This document shows, piece by piece, positions 30,391-39,404 of a stretch of 64,000 bases of DNA (position 1 is the stretch's first letter; each line of letters opens with the position of its first letter). Where the stretch lies: contig NZ_AP027055.1 of NCBI RefSeq assembly GCF_027924905.1, positions 1,178,001-1,242,000 of the forward strand, in the 5' to 3' direction. The notes under the pieces are model-generated. The model did no database searches and had not been told where the DNA came from. It was given only the letters and a program-made list of their open reading frames with translations. Source of the stretch: Limnohabitans sp. INBF002 (lineage in GTDB: Bacteria > Pseudomonadota > Gammaproteobacteria > Burkholderiales > Burkholderiaceae_C). Made by a program: the position numbers and the translations under genes.

Positions 30391-30478
30391 TGTTGAAACT
30401 TAGGGATATACCTAGTAAATCAACTTGATTGATTAAGTAAGAATAAATCAACTTGAGTGATTAATTCAAGTTTCAACA
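30391..30478. promoter_or_regulatory. Control region with nested repeats before the glucose ABC operon
   Basis: Two direct copies of a 22-bp sequence starting AAATCAACTTGA lie at 30417-30438 and 30445-30466 (20 of 22 identical, 28 bp apart). The first contains the palindrome AATCAA-C-TTGATT. They are flanked by an 11-bp inverted repeat, TGTTGAAACTT (30391-30401) and AAGTTTCAACA (30468-30478). A related 22-mer occurs before frcB at 54842. This looks like a repressor-binding array between two divergent genes. Confidence 0.6.
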
Positions 30479-30498
30479 CATTTTCAAGCGAGACAAAT

Positions 30499-31746
30499 AT
30501 GAAATTGAATCAACTGTTTTTGGCCTGCGCTGCAGCTTTGTCAGTGTCTGCAGCGGTGGCTGGCGAAGTCGAAGTCCTGCATTACTGGACATCAGGTGGC
30601 GAAGCTAAATCAGCCGCTGAGCTGAAAAAGATCATGGCAGCCAAAGGCCATGCTTGGAAAGATTTCGCAGTGGCAGGTGGCGGCGGTGACAACGCGATGA
30701 CCGTGTTGAAGAGCCGTGTGGTGGCAGGCAACCCACCTTCAGCCGCACAAATCAAAGGCCCCGCCATTCAAGAGTGGGCGCAAGAGGGCGTGTTGGCCAA
30801 CTTGGATAGCGTGGCGCAAGCCGAGAAGTGGGACAGCTTGTTGCCACAAGTGGTCGCCAATGTCATGAAATACAAAGGCAACTACGTGGCAGCGCCCGTC
30901 AACGTGCACCGCGTGAACTGGGTGTGGGCCAATCCTGAGGTTTTGAAGAAAGCCGGCGTGTCTGCCATGCCGACCAGCTACGACGAGTTCTTTGTTGCAG
31001 CCGACAAAATCAAAAAAGCAGGCCTCATTGCTGTGGCCCACGGCGGCCAAAACTGGCAAGACTTCACCACCTTTGAGTCGGTGGTGTTGGGCGTCGGTGG
31101 TGCCAAGTTTTACCAAGATGCCTTGGTCAAGCTTGATCCCAAAGCCTTGAACAGCCCGACCATGAAAAAGTCGCTCGAGACATTCCGCAAGATCAAGGGT
31201 TACACCGATGCCGCATCGCCTGGCCGCGATTGGAACTTGGCTACGGCCATGGTCATGCAAGGCAAAGCCGGTTTTCAGTTCATGGGTGACTGGGCCAAGG
31301 GCGAGTTTGTGGCCGCAGGTAAAAAGCCAGGCAAAGACTTCTGGTGTGCGGCGGCCCCCGGTACAGCCAAGTCATACACCTTCAACGTCGATTCATTTGC
31401 GATGTTCAAGCTCAAAGATGCAAGCGCACAAAAAGCCCAAGGCGATTTGGCAGCCGCGATCATGAGCACCGATTTCCAAGAAGTGTTCAACCTCAACAAG
31501 GGCTCTATCCCTGTGCGCTTGAACATGTCGATGGCCAAGTTTGACGACTGTGCCAAGCTCTCTAGCAAAGATTTCGTGGACACCGCCAAGACCGGCGGCT
31601 TGGTCCCCTCCGTGGCCCACGGCATGGCGATTTCGCCAGCGACCGAAGGCGCGATCAAAGATTTGGTGAGCCAGTTCTGGAACGACGACAAGATCAGCAT
31701 TGACGAAGGTCAAAAGCGTCTCGTTGCCGCCGCAGCCACCAAATAA
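30499..31746 (+). CDS. gtsA: Glucose/mannose-type ABC transporter substrate-binding protein
   Basis: Periplasmic sugar-binding protein of the MalE-like (family 1) class. A Sec signal peptide ends near SAAVAGEV; the mature protein begins VEVLHYWTSGGEAKSA, very similar to the glucose/mannose receptors of pseudomonads and relatives. ATG at 30499 gives 415 aa. It leads the operon SBP-porin-permease-permease-ATPase. Substrate is inferred from family resemblance and the adjacent Entner-Doudoroff genes. Confidence 0.85.
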   Translation: MKLNQLFLACAAALSVSAAVAGEVEVLHYWTSGGEAKSAAELKKIMAAKGHAWKDFAVAGGGGDNAMTVLKSRVVAGNPPSAAQIKGPAIQEWAQEGVLANLDSVAQAEKWDSLLPQVVANVMKYKGNYVAAPVNVHRVNWVWANPEVLKKAGVSAMPTSYDEFFVAADKIKKAGLIAVAHGGQNWQDFTTFESVVLGVGGAKFYQDALVKLDPKALNSPTMKKSLETFRKIKGYTDAASPGRDWNLATAMVMQGKAGFQFMGDWAKGEFVAAGKKPGKDFWCAAAPGTAKSYTFNVDSFAMFKLKDASAQKAQGDLAAAIMSTDFQEVFNLNKGSIPVRLNMSMAKFDDCAKLSSKDFVDTAKTGGLVPSVAHGMAISPATEGAIKDLVSQFWNDDKISIDEGQKRLVAAAATK

Positions 31747-31790
31747 GCAGCAGCTCGACTGTTGAAACATAAACCTTGGAGATACAAACA

Positions 31791-33017
31791 ATGAAGATGA
31801 AATTAACTTGCGTGGCTGCTGCTTTGTGCTGCTTGAGCACAGCCGCTTTGGCCGCTGATGTGGGCGGTGTGGAAGTCACTGGCTACAGCCGTGGCGGTGG
31901 TGTGTACAGCTACAACAAAGACCAACAGGTCAAAGGTGGCTTGACGCTCGGCGGTGACCTGCAAAAGTACCGTTTGGGTAACGAGGGTGACTACGGTGTT
32001 GAAGTCAACATCGCCAAAACCTTTGACGTCGAAGGCGTGAAATACAAACTCGACTACATGCCCACCAAGTGGAACAGTGGCAACGTCGGCACAGAACAAG
32101 CCTTTGTGGAGATGAGCGGTTTGAGCTTTGCACCTGAAGCCAAAATTTGGGCAGGTCAACGCCGTCTTCGTATTCAGGATGTGCACATCGTGGACCACTT
32201 CTTGATGGACTACGGCGTGAACCAAGGTTCTGGTTTTACTGATTTGTCCGTCGGTGGAATGAAATTGGGCGCAGCCTTGCAAACAGGCGATACCTTTGAT
32301 TCAAAAATGATTGCGGGTACTTCAGCAAACAAGCTGAACTTGGATTTGTCTGAAATCAACACCAACCCCGGCGGTAAAGCCCGCGTATTGCTGACCTCAG
32401 TTAGCACCTCAGGCTTGAAGAGCAGCGGTGGTTCTGGTTTCACTGTGAGCCACAACCAATCTGACTTTGTTGTGAAGGGCTTGACCAATAGCTTGTTCTT
32501 GCAAACCTCTAGTGGCTACGCCAATATCAATGGTCGATTTGGCGCTTTCTACGATACAAGTGGTGCAAACCCAGTTGCGATTTATGGCAAGAAAACAAAC
32601 CGCATTGCTGACTCGATCAACTGGCAATCTGGTGCGTTCGGAGGCCAAGCGATCGTGGGTTACCAAACGACCAAGTCAGATGACCCAGCTGTCACTTACA
32701 CCATCAAAGATACCTCTCTGGGTGGTCGCGTGTCTTACGCTGTTTCAAAGAACTTCAAATGGTTGGTGGAAGCAGGCACCACATCACGCAAGTTCAGCGA
32801 CAACCAAGCCTCACAGCGCTTGAACAAGCTGACGATCGCTCCCACATTGGCTTTGTCTCCAGACTTCTGGTCACGTCCTGAGTTACGTTTTTACGTGACG
32901 AAAGCCAACTGGAACCAAGCAGCAGCTGACGCGAACAACAACGCGACCACAGGCTTCGGTGCCAACGGCCGCACCTCACAAACACTCGCTGGCGTTCAGT
33001 ACGAAGTGTGGTGGTAA
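31791..33017 (+). CDS. LamB-like carbohydrate porin
   Basis: Outer-membrane sugar channel. A signal peptide (LCCLSTAALAA) precedes a beta-rich barrel with LamB hallmarks: KYRLGNEGDYGVEV and IWAGQRRLRIQDVHIVDHF, and a C-terminal aromatic residue (EVWW) recognised by the BAM machinery. ATG at 31791 follows TTGGAG. About 408 aa. Its place between the binding protein and the permeases argues that it admits the same sugar. Confidence 0.85.
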   Translation: MKMKLTCVAAALCCLSTAALAADVGGVEVTGYSRGGGVYSYNKDQQVKGGLTLGGDLQKYRLGNEGDYGVEVNIAKTFDVEGVKYKLDYMPTKWNSGNVGTEQAFVEMSGLSFAPEAKIWAGQRRLRIQDVHIVDHFLMDYGVNQGSGFTDLSVGGMKLGAALQTGDTFDSKMIAGTSANKLNLDLSEINTNPGGKARVLLTSVSTSGLKSSGGSGFTVSHNQSDFVVKGLTNSLFLQTSSGYANINGRFGAFYDTSGANPVAIYGKKTNRIADSINWQSGAFGGQAIVGYQTTKSDDPAVTYTIKDTSLGGRVSYAVSKNFKWLVEAGTTSRKFSDNQASQRLNKLTIAPTLALSPDFWSRPELRFYVTKANWNQAAADANNNATTGFGANGRTSQTLAGVQYEVWW

Positions 33018-33038
33018 GCAAGGCTTGAACGAGGGATT

Positions 33039-33066
33039 GGGAAAGGGGGGACCCTTTCCCTTTTTT
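33039..33066 (+). terminator. Strong terminator between porin and permease genes
   Basis: GGGAAAGGG pairs perfectly with CCCTTTCCC around GGGA, followed by T6 and another T-rich stretch. It lies inside what is otherwise one transport operon and should lower permease expression relative to the binding protein and porin. Confidence 0.85.
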
Positions 33067-33088
33067 GTTTTTTTAAAAAGGCACTCAG

Positions 33089-33970
33089 ATGCAAAAGCAT
33101 CGCTTAGAAGCGTTGATTCCCAAAATGGTGGTTGCTCCCGGCTTGGTGCTGGGTTTTGCATTCATCTACGGGTTCATGATTTGGAACGGCGTGTTGTCGG
33201 TCACCGTCTCGCGCATGTTGCCCAACTACGAGTTCGCAGGTTTGGCGCAGTACGCCAAGTTGTGGGAGATGGACCGCTGGTGGGTCGCCCTGAAAAACCT
33301 GGCTATTTTCGGCATCGGCTATGTCGCTGGTGCCATGGCTTTGGGCGTCTTTTTGGCTGTTTTGTTAGACCAAAAAGTGCGCGCTGAAGGCTTCATTCGC
33401 ACCGTGTATTTGTACCCCATGGCTTTGTCATTTGTGGTCACGGGTACGGCGTGGAAGTGGTTGCTCAACCCCAGCATGGGCCTAGAAAAACTCATGCATG
33501 ACTGGGGCTGGAGCAGCTTCAGTTTCAGTTGGTTGGTCGAGAGCGACATGGCCATTTACTGCGTGGTGATTGCCGGTGTGTGGCAGTCGGCGGGTTTTGC
33601 CATGGCCTTGTTTTTGGCAGGCTTGCGCGGCATTGACGACAGCATCATCAAAGCGGCGCAGATTGATGGCGCGTCGCTGCCCCGTATTTATTGGCGCATC
33701 GTGTTGCCTGCGTTGCGCCCTGTGTTTTTCTCGACCTTGATGGTGCTGTCGCATCTGGCCATCAAGAGTTTTGACCTCATCATGGCGCTCACATCGGGCG
33801 GTCCGGGTTACGCCACCGATGTGCCCGCCACCTTCATGTACGCCATGAGTTTCACGCGTGGGCAAATAGGCTTGGGCGCCGCCAGCGCCACCATGATGTT
33901 GGCCACCGTGGCTGCCTTGGTCGTGCCTTATCTCTACAGCGAATTGCGGAGCAAAAACCATGAGCACTAA
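33089..33970 (+). CDS. gtsB: Sugar ABC transporter permease (MalF-like)
   Basis: Inner-membrane permease with about six helices and the EAA loop (IIKAAQIDGASLPRIYWRIVLP) that contacts the ATPase. 293 aa. It overlaps the second permease by 11 bp. It follows the internal terminator and a new ribosome site. Confidence 0.9.
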   Translation: MQKHRLEALIPKMVVAPGLVLGFAFIYGFMIWNGVLSVTVSRMLPNYEFAGLAQYAKLWEMDRWWVALKNLAIFGIGYVAGAMALGVFLAVLLDQKVRAEGFIRTVYLYPMALSFVVTGTAWKWLLNPSMGLEKLMHDWGWSSFSFSWLVESDMAIYCVVIAGVWQSAGFAMALFLAGLRGIDDSIIKAAQIDGASLPRIYWRIVLPALRPVFFSTLMVLSHLAIKSFDLIMALTSGGPGYATDVPATFMYAMSFTRGQIGLGAASATMMLATVAALVVPYLYSELRSKNHEH

Positions 33971-34829
33971 GTTCTTTTCTGCGCAAACGCTGTGGCGTGC
34001 GTTGCTCTATGTCACCTTGTTGGTGGGCGCTGTGTTCTTCTTGGCACCGCTCTACGTGATGCTGGTGACCTCGCTCAAAGACGCTGAAGAAATTCGTCAA
34101 AACAGCTTGGTCAGCTTGCCCGGCGCCTTGAACTTTGAGGCCTGGCGTTTGGCATGGGACTCGGCCTGTACCGGTGCGCAGTGTTCAGGCCTAGAGCCCT
34201 TCTTTTGGAACTCGGTGTGGATGGCAGTGCCTGCGGTGTTGATCTCCACCACCTGGGGCTCGCTCAATGGCTACGTGCTGAGTTTGTGGAAATTTCGCGG
34301 CAGCGAAACCTTGTTTGCTTTGCTGCTGTTTGGCGTGTTCATGCCGTTTCAAGTCGTGCTGTTGCCCATGAGCCAAGTGCTCGGTTGGTTAGGCATGTCC
34401 AGCTCCATCGGCGGTTTGATCTTAGTGCACTTGTTGGCGGGCTTGCCCAGCACCACCTTGTTTTTTCGCAACTACTACGCGGGCATTCCTAAAGATTTGA
34501 TGAACGCCGCGCGCATGGATGGCGCGGGTTTTTGGATGATCTTTTTCCGCATCATCGTGCCCATGTCCACGCCGATTGTGATGGTCACTTTGATTTGGCA
34601 ATTCACCCAAATCTGGAATGACTTTTTGTTTGGCGTGGCCTTCAGCGGCGCCGACTCCAAGCCCATCACCGTGGGTTTGAACAATTTGGCCAACACCACC
34701 AGCAGCGTCAAAGCCTACAACGTGGACATGGCGGCTGCGTTGATTGCGGGCTTGCCCACCATGCTGGTGTATGTACTGGCAGGACGATATTTTGTGCGCG
34801 GCCTCACCGCCGGCGCTGTCAAAGGTTAA
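33960..34829 (+). CDS. gtsC: Sugar ABC transporter permease (MalG-like)
   Basis: Second permease of the importer, about six helices, with EAA loop DLMNAARMDGAGFWMIFFRI. The larger periplasmic segment between the first two helices contains two cysteines (CTGAQCSGLEPFF) that could form a disulfide. 289 aa, typical. Confidence 0.9.
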   Translation: MSTKFFSAQTLWRALLYVTLLVGAVFFLAPLYVMLVTSLKDAEEIRQNSLVSLPGALNFEAWRLAWDSACTGAQCSGLEPFFWNSVWMAVPAVLISTTWGSLNGYVLSLWKFRGSETLFALLLFGVFMPFQVVLLPMSQVLGWLGMSSSIGGLILVHLLAGLPSTTLFFRNYYAGIPKDLMNAARMDGAGFWMIFFRIIVPMSTPIVMVTLIWQFTQIWNDFLFGVAFSGADSKPITVGLNNLANTTSSVKAYNVDMAAALIAGLPTMLVYVLAGRYFVRGLTAGAVKG

Positions 34830-34840
34830 AAGGAACGACG

Positions 34841-35905
34841 ATGTCTTCAGCATTAGAAATTCGCGGCATTCGCAAGTGTTTTGGCAAGGGTGACAACACG
34901 GTGGAGGTGCTCAAACGCATCGACATCGACGTGGCCCCCGGTGAGTTCTTGATCTTGGTCGGCCCCTCGGGCTGCGGCAAGTCCACCTTGCTCAACATCA
35001 TTGCGGGTTTGGAAGAGCCCACCGAAGGCAGCATTGCCATTGGCAACAAAAACGTGGTGGGCGTGCCGCCCGCGCAGCGCGACATTGCGATGGTGTTTCA
35101 AAGCTACGCGCTATACCCCACGATGAGCGTGGCCGAGAACATTGGCTTCGCCCTCGAAATCCGCAAAGTGCCCAAGGCCGAGCGTCAAGCGCGCATTGCC
35201 GAAGTGGCGGCCATGTTGCAAATTGAGCATTTGCTAGACCGTCGTCCTTCGCAACTCTCAGGCGGCCAACGTCAACGCGTGGCCATGGGCCGTGCTTTGG
35301 CGCGCAACCCACAGCTGTTTTTGTTTGATGAGCCGCTGTCTAACCTCGATGCCAAGTTGCGCGTGGAGATGCGTGCCGAAATCAAACGCTTGCACCAGCT
35401 CAGCGGCATCACCAGCGTCTATGTGACGCATGACCAAGTTGAAGCCATGACCTTGGGCAGCCGCATCGCGGTGATGAAGGGCGGTGTGTTGCAACAGCTC
35501 GGAACCCCTGATGAGATTTACAACCGTCCTGCCAACACCTATGTGGCGACCTTCATTGGTTCACCCACGATGAACTTGGTCGAGGGCAGGGCATCGGGCG
35601 AAGGGCAGTTCACAGTGGCAGGTGCACAACTGGCTTTGGCCGTGCCTGACAACGCCAGCAAACCTAGCTTGCTGGGTTTGCGGCCAGAACACATCCGTTT
35701 GAATGATGCCGCGCCTTGGCGTGGTGTGGTGAATTTGGTCGAGCCCACAGGTGCCGACACCTATGTGGTGGTGGACACGGCGGCTGGCAAAGTCACGGTG
35801 CGCGCTGCGCCGCAAACGCAGGTGCGCCCTGGTGACGCTGTGGGCTTAGAGATTCAAGTCGAATATGTGACTTGGTTTGACCAAGCCTCGGGCTTGCGTT
35901 TGTAA
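34841..35905 (+). CDS. gtsD: Sugar ABC transporter ATP-binding protein (UgpC/MsmK-like)
   Basis: ATPase of the carbohydrate importer. Walker A GPSGCGKST, signature LSGGQRQRVAMGRA and Walker B FLFDEPLSNLD are present, and the C-terminal TOBE/regulatory domain (LLGLRPEHIRL) is the MalK-type arm. 354 aa. The stop is 3 bp from the stop of the convergent LacI gene. Confidence 0.92.
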   Translation: MSSALEIRGIRKCFGKGDNTVEVLKRIDIDVAPGEFLILVGPSGCGKSTLLNIIAGLEEPTEGSIAIGNKNVVGVPPAQRDIAMVFQSYALYPTMSVAENIGFALEIRKVPKAERQARIAEVAAMLQIEHLLDRRPSQLSGGQRQRVAMGRALARNPQLFLFDEPLSNLDAKLRVEMRAEIKRLHQLSGITSVYVTHDQVEAMTLGSRIAVMKGGVLQQLGTPDEIYNRPANTYVATFIGSPTMNLVEGRASGEGQFTVAGAQLALAVPDNASKPSLLGLRPEHIRLNDAAPWRGVVNLVEPTGADTYVVVDTAAGKVTVRAAPQTQVRPGDAVGLEIQVEYVTWFDQASGLRL

Positions 35906-35908
35906 AGT

Positions 35909-36934
35909 TCAGGTGCTGCCGCGCACCATCAGTTCGTAGCCTACGTCCACGCTGGGCGTAGGCACATCCTCTTCACGCATCAGGTTCAGCAGCATCTTGG
36001 CTGCGGCTTCACCAATTGCGGCCCGTGGCGTGCGGATGGTGGTCAGGCCTGGGCCAACGAGATCGCTGCCTGTGAGGTCGTTGAAACCTGCAATCGCGAG
36101 CTGCTGAGGGACTTTGATTTTCAAGCGTTGAGCTGCCAACAACGCGCCTTGGGCCAAGTCATCGTTACAGAAGAAGATGGCGTCAATGCTGGGGTCTTGG
36201 GCCATGATGTGTTGCAGCATCTCACCACCCAAAGCCATGGATGACGGCGATTTGTTGGTGTAGCTCAAGGCCTTGTCATACAGCTTGGCCGCCTTGAGCG
36301 TTTTGCGCCAACCGTCCAAGCGCTGCATGGTGCGTGGGTCGAGTTGGGCCGCTGCAAAGGCAATGCGTTGGCGTCCACGTTGCAGCAAATGCTCGGTCAA
36401 CGTCATGGCCGCTTGTGTTTGTGAGAACCCCACACTGTTGACATCAGGCGATTGGGCGAGCTCCATCATGTGCACACACGGAATGCCACTTTTTTCAATC
36501 AGCTCACGTGCCGCATCGCTGCGGTCTAGGCCTGTGACCAAGATACCTGCAGGGCGGTGCTGCAATTGTTCGCGTATGAGTTGTTCTTCTTCGCGCGTGT
36601 CGTAGTGGGTGATGCCAATCAAGGTTTGGTAGCCCGCATGGCGCAGTGTTTTTTGGATGGACTCCAACACGTCCACAAACAAGTTGTTGGACAGCATCGG
36701 AATCAACACCGCCACGTGGTCGCTGTGGCGCGAGGCGAGGGCGCGTGCGGCGGGATCGGGGGTGTAGCCCAGTTTCAAAGCGGCGGCTTTGACGCGGTCG
36801 GTCAAATCAGAGGCCACCGCACGTTCACCGCGTAACGCACGCGACACGGTGATGGGGCTGACCTTGGCCAAAGCGGCCACATCCGCCAGCGTGACGCGGC
36901 CTGTGGCGCGAGAACGGGTTTTGGTGGGCTTCAT
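35909..36934 (-). CDS. gntR: LacI-family regulator, probable gluconate repressor (GntR-like)
   Basis: 341-aa repressor. The N-terminal HTH and hinge (VTLADVAALAKVSPITVSRALRGERAV) is followed by a periplasmic-binding-type effector domain. It is divergent from gntK and a TRAP transporter, with palindromic operators GATAGCGCTATC between the genes, so it probably represses both itself and the gluconate genes until gluconate or 6-phosphogluconate binds. The effector is inference. The name is the LacI-type GntR, unrelated to the GntR superfamily. Confidence 0.85.
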   Translation of the reverse strand: MKPTKTRSRATGRVTLADVAALAKVSPITVSRALRGERAVASDLTDRVKAAALKLGYTPDPAARALASRHSDHVAVLIPMLSNNLFVDVLESIQKTLRHAGYQTLIGITHYDTREEEQLIREQLQHRPAGILVTGLDRSDAARELIEKSGIPCVHMMELAQSPDVNSVGFSQTQAAMTLTEHLLQRGRQRIAFAAAQLDPRTMQRLDGWRKTLKAAKLYDKALSYTNKSPSSMALGGEMLQHIMAQDPSIDAIFFCNDDLAQGALLAAQRLKIKVPQQLAIAGFNDLTGSDLVGPGLTTIRTPRAAIGEAAAKMLLNLMREEDVPTPSVDVGYELMVRGST

Positions 36935-36980
36935 GTGGCTCAGGGTTTTTGCTAGGTTGGGAACTGTATGGTTTGTTTAT

Positions 36981-36992
36981 GATAGCGCTATC
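36981..36992. promoter_or_regulatory. Operator 1 of the gluconate module
   Basis: GATAGCGCTATC is a perfect 12-bp palindrome with the central CG expected for LacI-family repressors. It lies 47 bp before the regulator's start codon and thus suits autoregulation. Confidence 0.8.
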
Positions 36993-37048
36993 CAAGAGTG
37001 AACGATGTGATGGTTATCACGGAGTTTGCTCTACTTTTTATCAAAATG

Positions 37049-37062
37049 GGATAGCGCTATCC
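37049..37062. promoter_or_regulatory. Operator 2 of the gluconate module
   Basis: GGATAGCGCTATCC is a 14-bp perfect palindrome sharing the core of operator 1, centred 69 bp from it and ending 5 bp before the gntK ATG. A repressor here would block the ribosome-site region or the promoter of gntK. Confidence 0.82.
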
Positions 37063-37067
37063 AATCT

Positions 37068-37586
37068 ATGAATGAATCTGAGTTGATGAGTCCTGTGGTC
37101 ATCATGGGTGTGGCCGGTTGCGGCAAGTCCAGCTTTGCGGCAGCCTTGTCGCAAGCTTTGGGCTGGCAGTTGATTGAAGGGGACGAGTTTCATCCGCCTG
37201 AAAACGTCAACAAAATGCGCGCTGGCATTCCATTGACCGACGATGACCGTGCAGGTTGGCTGGATGTGTTGGCCAACGCGCTGGTGCAACGTGGCCCGCA
37301 TGCGGTGCTCACGTGTTCGGCCCTGAAGAAAGCCTACCGTGACCGTTTGCGCCAAAGCGTGCCAGCCTTGCGTTTTGTACACCTGGACCTCACGCGTGAG
37401 CAATCCATCGCGCGTGTGACGCAACGACCCGGCCACTACTTTCAGCCCGCGTTGGTGGACAGCCAATTTGCGGCCCTAGAAAAACCAGTGGACGAAGCCG
37501 GTGTGTTCACCGCAGACGCCACGCAAAGTATTGAAACGATCCAGGCACAGGTGTGTGCTTGGTTGCAAGCCAAGGAGTGTGTATGA
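37068..37586 (+). CDS. gntK: Gluconokinase
   Basis: Phosphorylates gluconate to 6-phosphogluconate, the substrate of Edd in the operon 12 kb away. P-loop GVAGCGKSS and the conserved GDEFHPPENVNKM and SALKKAYRDRLR segments are typical. ATG at 37068 gives 172 aa; an ATG at 37086 is an alternative. A start further upstream (37026) would read through operator 2 and is rejected. Overlaps the TRAP small subunit by 4 bp. Confidence 0.92.
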   Translation: MNESELMSPVVIMGVAGCGKSSFAAALSQALGWQLIEGDEFHPPENVNKMRAGIPLTDDDRAGWLDVLANALVQRGPHAVLTCSALKKAYRDRLRQSVPALRFVHLDLTREQSIARVTQRPGHYFQPALVDSQFAALEKPVDEAGVFTADATQSIETIQAQVCAWLQAKECV

Positions 37587-38083
37587 GTACCAATCAAACC
37601 ACCTCACGCAGTCAGTCCATCGCGCACGTGATGATGGCCGCGTGTTTGGGTGTCATGGCGGTGGCCGTGTTTTTCAACGTGGTGTTGCGCTACGGTTTTG
37701 GCAGCGGCATTGCGGCGAGTGAAGAGCTCTCGCGTTTGTTGTTTGTGTGGATGGTGTTCATTGGTGCCACCGCAGCTTATCCAGCTGGTGAGCACATGGC
37801 CTTCACCAGCTTCGTCGCCGGTTTACGCCATCACCCCAAAACGCTCCAAGCCTTGACGATATTGATTCGTGCCTTGGTGATTCTGAGCTGCCTGATGTTG
37901 GGCCGTGGCGCTTGGCAGCAGGTGGAAGTGGGTTTGTCTAGCAACTCGGTGGTGTTGGGTTACCCCAATTGGTTGCTACCGTTGCCTGTGTTGTTGTCCT
38001 CATTGGCGATTGGCTTGATGGCACTCAAAGAATTGATTCAGAACAAAGCTATGGATTTTGACCACGGCGTGGACGTGGAGTAA
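37583..38083 (+). CDS. dctQ: TRAP transporter small permease (DctQ)
   Basis: Four-helix small membrane subunit of a tripartite ATP-independent transporter; SEELSRLLFVWMVFIGA is the family motif. The ATG overlaps the gntK stop (ATGA), and AAGGAG lies upstream. Co-translation with gntK makes gluconate the likely substrate. Confidence 0.9.
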   Translation: MSTNQTTSRSQSIAHVMMAACLGVMAVAVFFNVVLRYGFGSGIAASEELSRLLFVWMVFIGATAAYPAGEHMAFTSFVAGLRHHPKTLQALTILIRALVILSCLMLGRGAWQQVEVGLSSNSVVLGYPNWLLPLPVLLSSLAIGLMALKELIQNKAMDFDHGVDVE

Positions 38084-38088
38084 ACAGC

Positions 38089-39381
38089 ATGACACCAGAA
38101 GCACAAGCATTCATAGTTTTCTCGGCGGGCATGTTGTTGCTCATGGGCATTGGCCTGAACATGGCATTTGCCTTGGTTCTCACAGGTGCAGGCATGGCGT
38201 GGACCCTTGATTTTTGGGACACCCAGTTGCTGGCCCAAAACTTGGTCGCGGGCGTGGACAGCTTTCCATTGTTGGCCGTGCCGTTTTTCATTTTGGCGGG
38301 TGAGTTGATGAACTCAGGTGGCATCAGCCGCCGCATCATCGACATGGCACAAGCTTGGGTGGGTCACATCCGTGGTGGTTTGGGTTTTGTGGCGATTGGC
38401 GCTGCGGTGCTCATGGCCAGCATGAGCGGTTCTGCCTTGGCCGACACTGCCGCGTTGGCCACCATTTTGTTGCCCATGATGAAGCGTCAGGGCTACCCCA
38501 TGCACACCTCGGCAGGCTTGATTGCTTCGGGCGGCATCATTGCCCCCATCATTCCGCCATCCATGCCGTTTGTGATTTATGGCGTGACCACCAACACCTC
38601 CATCTCTTCTTTGTTTTTGTCTGGCATCGTGCCCGGACTGATCATGGGCATTGGTTTGATCGTGGCGTGGAAGCTTCAACTGCGCGACATGGATTTGCCT
38701 CAGGGTAAAAAGCTCCCCTTGATCGAGCGTTTGCACGCCACACGCAAAGCCTTCTGGGCCATGCTCATGCCGCTCATCATCATTGGTGGCATGAAGACGG
38801 GTATCTTCACGCCTACCGAAGCAGCCGTGGTCGCGGCGTTTTACGCCTTGGTGGTGGCTTTGGTGATTCACCGGGAAATGAAGCTGATTGAAATCCACGA
38901 GGTGTTGGTGCGTGCTGCCAAGACCACGGCTGTGGTGATGTTCTTGTGCGCAGGCGCACAAGTGGCCAGCTACATGATCACTTTGGCTGATTTGCCAACG
39001 GTGCTCACCGGATGGCTAGGCCCCTTGGTGGAAAGCCCTCGCGTATTGATGGCAGTGATGATGGTGACGTTGGTGCTGATTGGTACCGCTCTTGACCTCA
39101 CGCCTACGATTTTGATTTTTGCGCCCGTGATGTTGCCCATCGCGGTGAAGGCTGGCATTGACCCCGTGTATTTCGGGTTGATGTTTGTGCTCAATGGCGC
39201 GATTGGTTTGATCACACCGCCGGTCGGCACTGTGCTCAATGTGGTGGCCGGTGTGGGACGTTTGTCCATGCACCAAGTCATCAAAGGGGTGAACCCGTTT
39301 TTGGTGACTTACCTCATCATCTTGACTGCGTTTGTTTTGTTCCCAGAAATCGTGACCGCCCCTGTGGCGTGGATGCGATAA
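38089..39381 (+). CDS. dctM: TRAP transporter large permease (DctM)
   Basis: 430-aa permease with about twelve helices. ALADTAALATILLPMM and the GLITPPVGTVLNVV segment are hallmarks of DctM. It uses a sodium gradient to import the substrate delivered by DctP. 5 bp after dctQ. Confidence 0.92.
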   Translation: MTPEAQAFIVFSAGMLLLMGIGLNMAFALVLTGAGMAWTLDFWDTQLLAQNLVAGVDSFPLLAVPFFILAGELMNSGGISRRIIDMAQAWVGHIRGGLGFVAIGAAVLMASMSGSALADTAALATILLPMMKRQGYPMHTSAGLIASGGIIAPIIPPSMPFVIYGVTTNTSISSLFLSGIVPGLIMGIGLIVAWKLQLRDMDLPQGKKLPLIERLHATRKAFWAMLMPLIIIGGMKTGIFTPTEAAVVAAFYALVVALVIHREMKLIEIHEVLVRAAKTTAVVMFLCAGAQVASYMITLADLPTVLTGWLGPLVESPRVLMAVMMVTLVLIGTALDLTPTILIFAPVMLPIAVKAGIDPVYFGLMFVLNGAIGLITPPVGTVLNVVAGVGRLSMHQVIKGVNPFLVTYLIILTAFVLFPEIVTAPVAWMR

Positions 39382-39404
39382 GTTTTAACCCAAGGAGACT
39401 TCCC

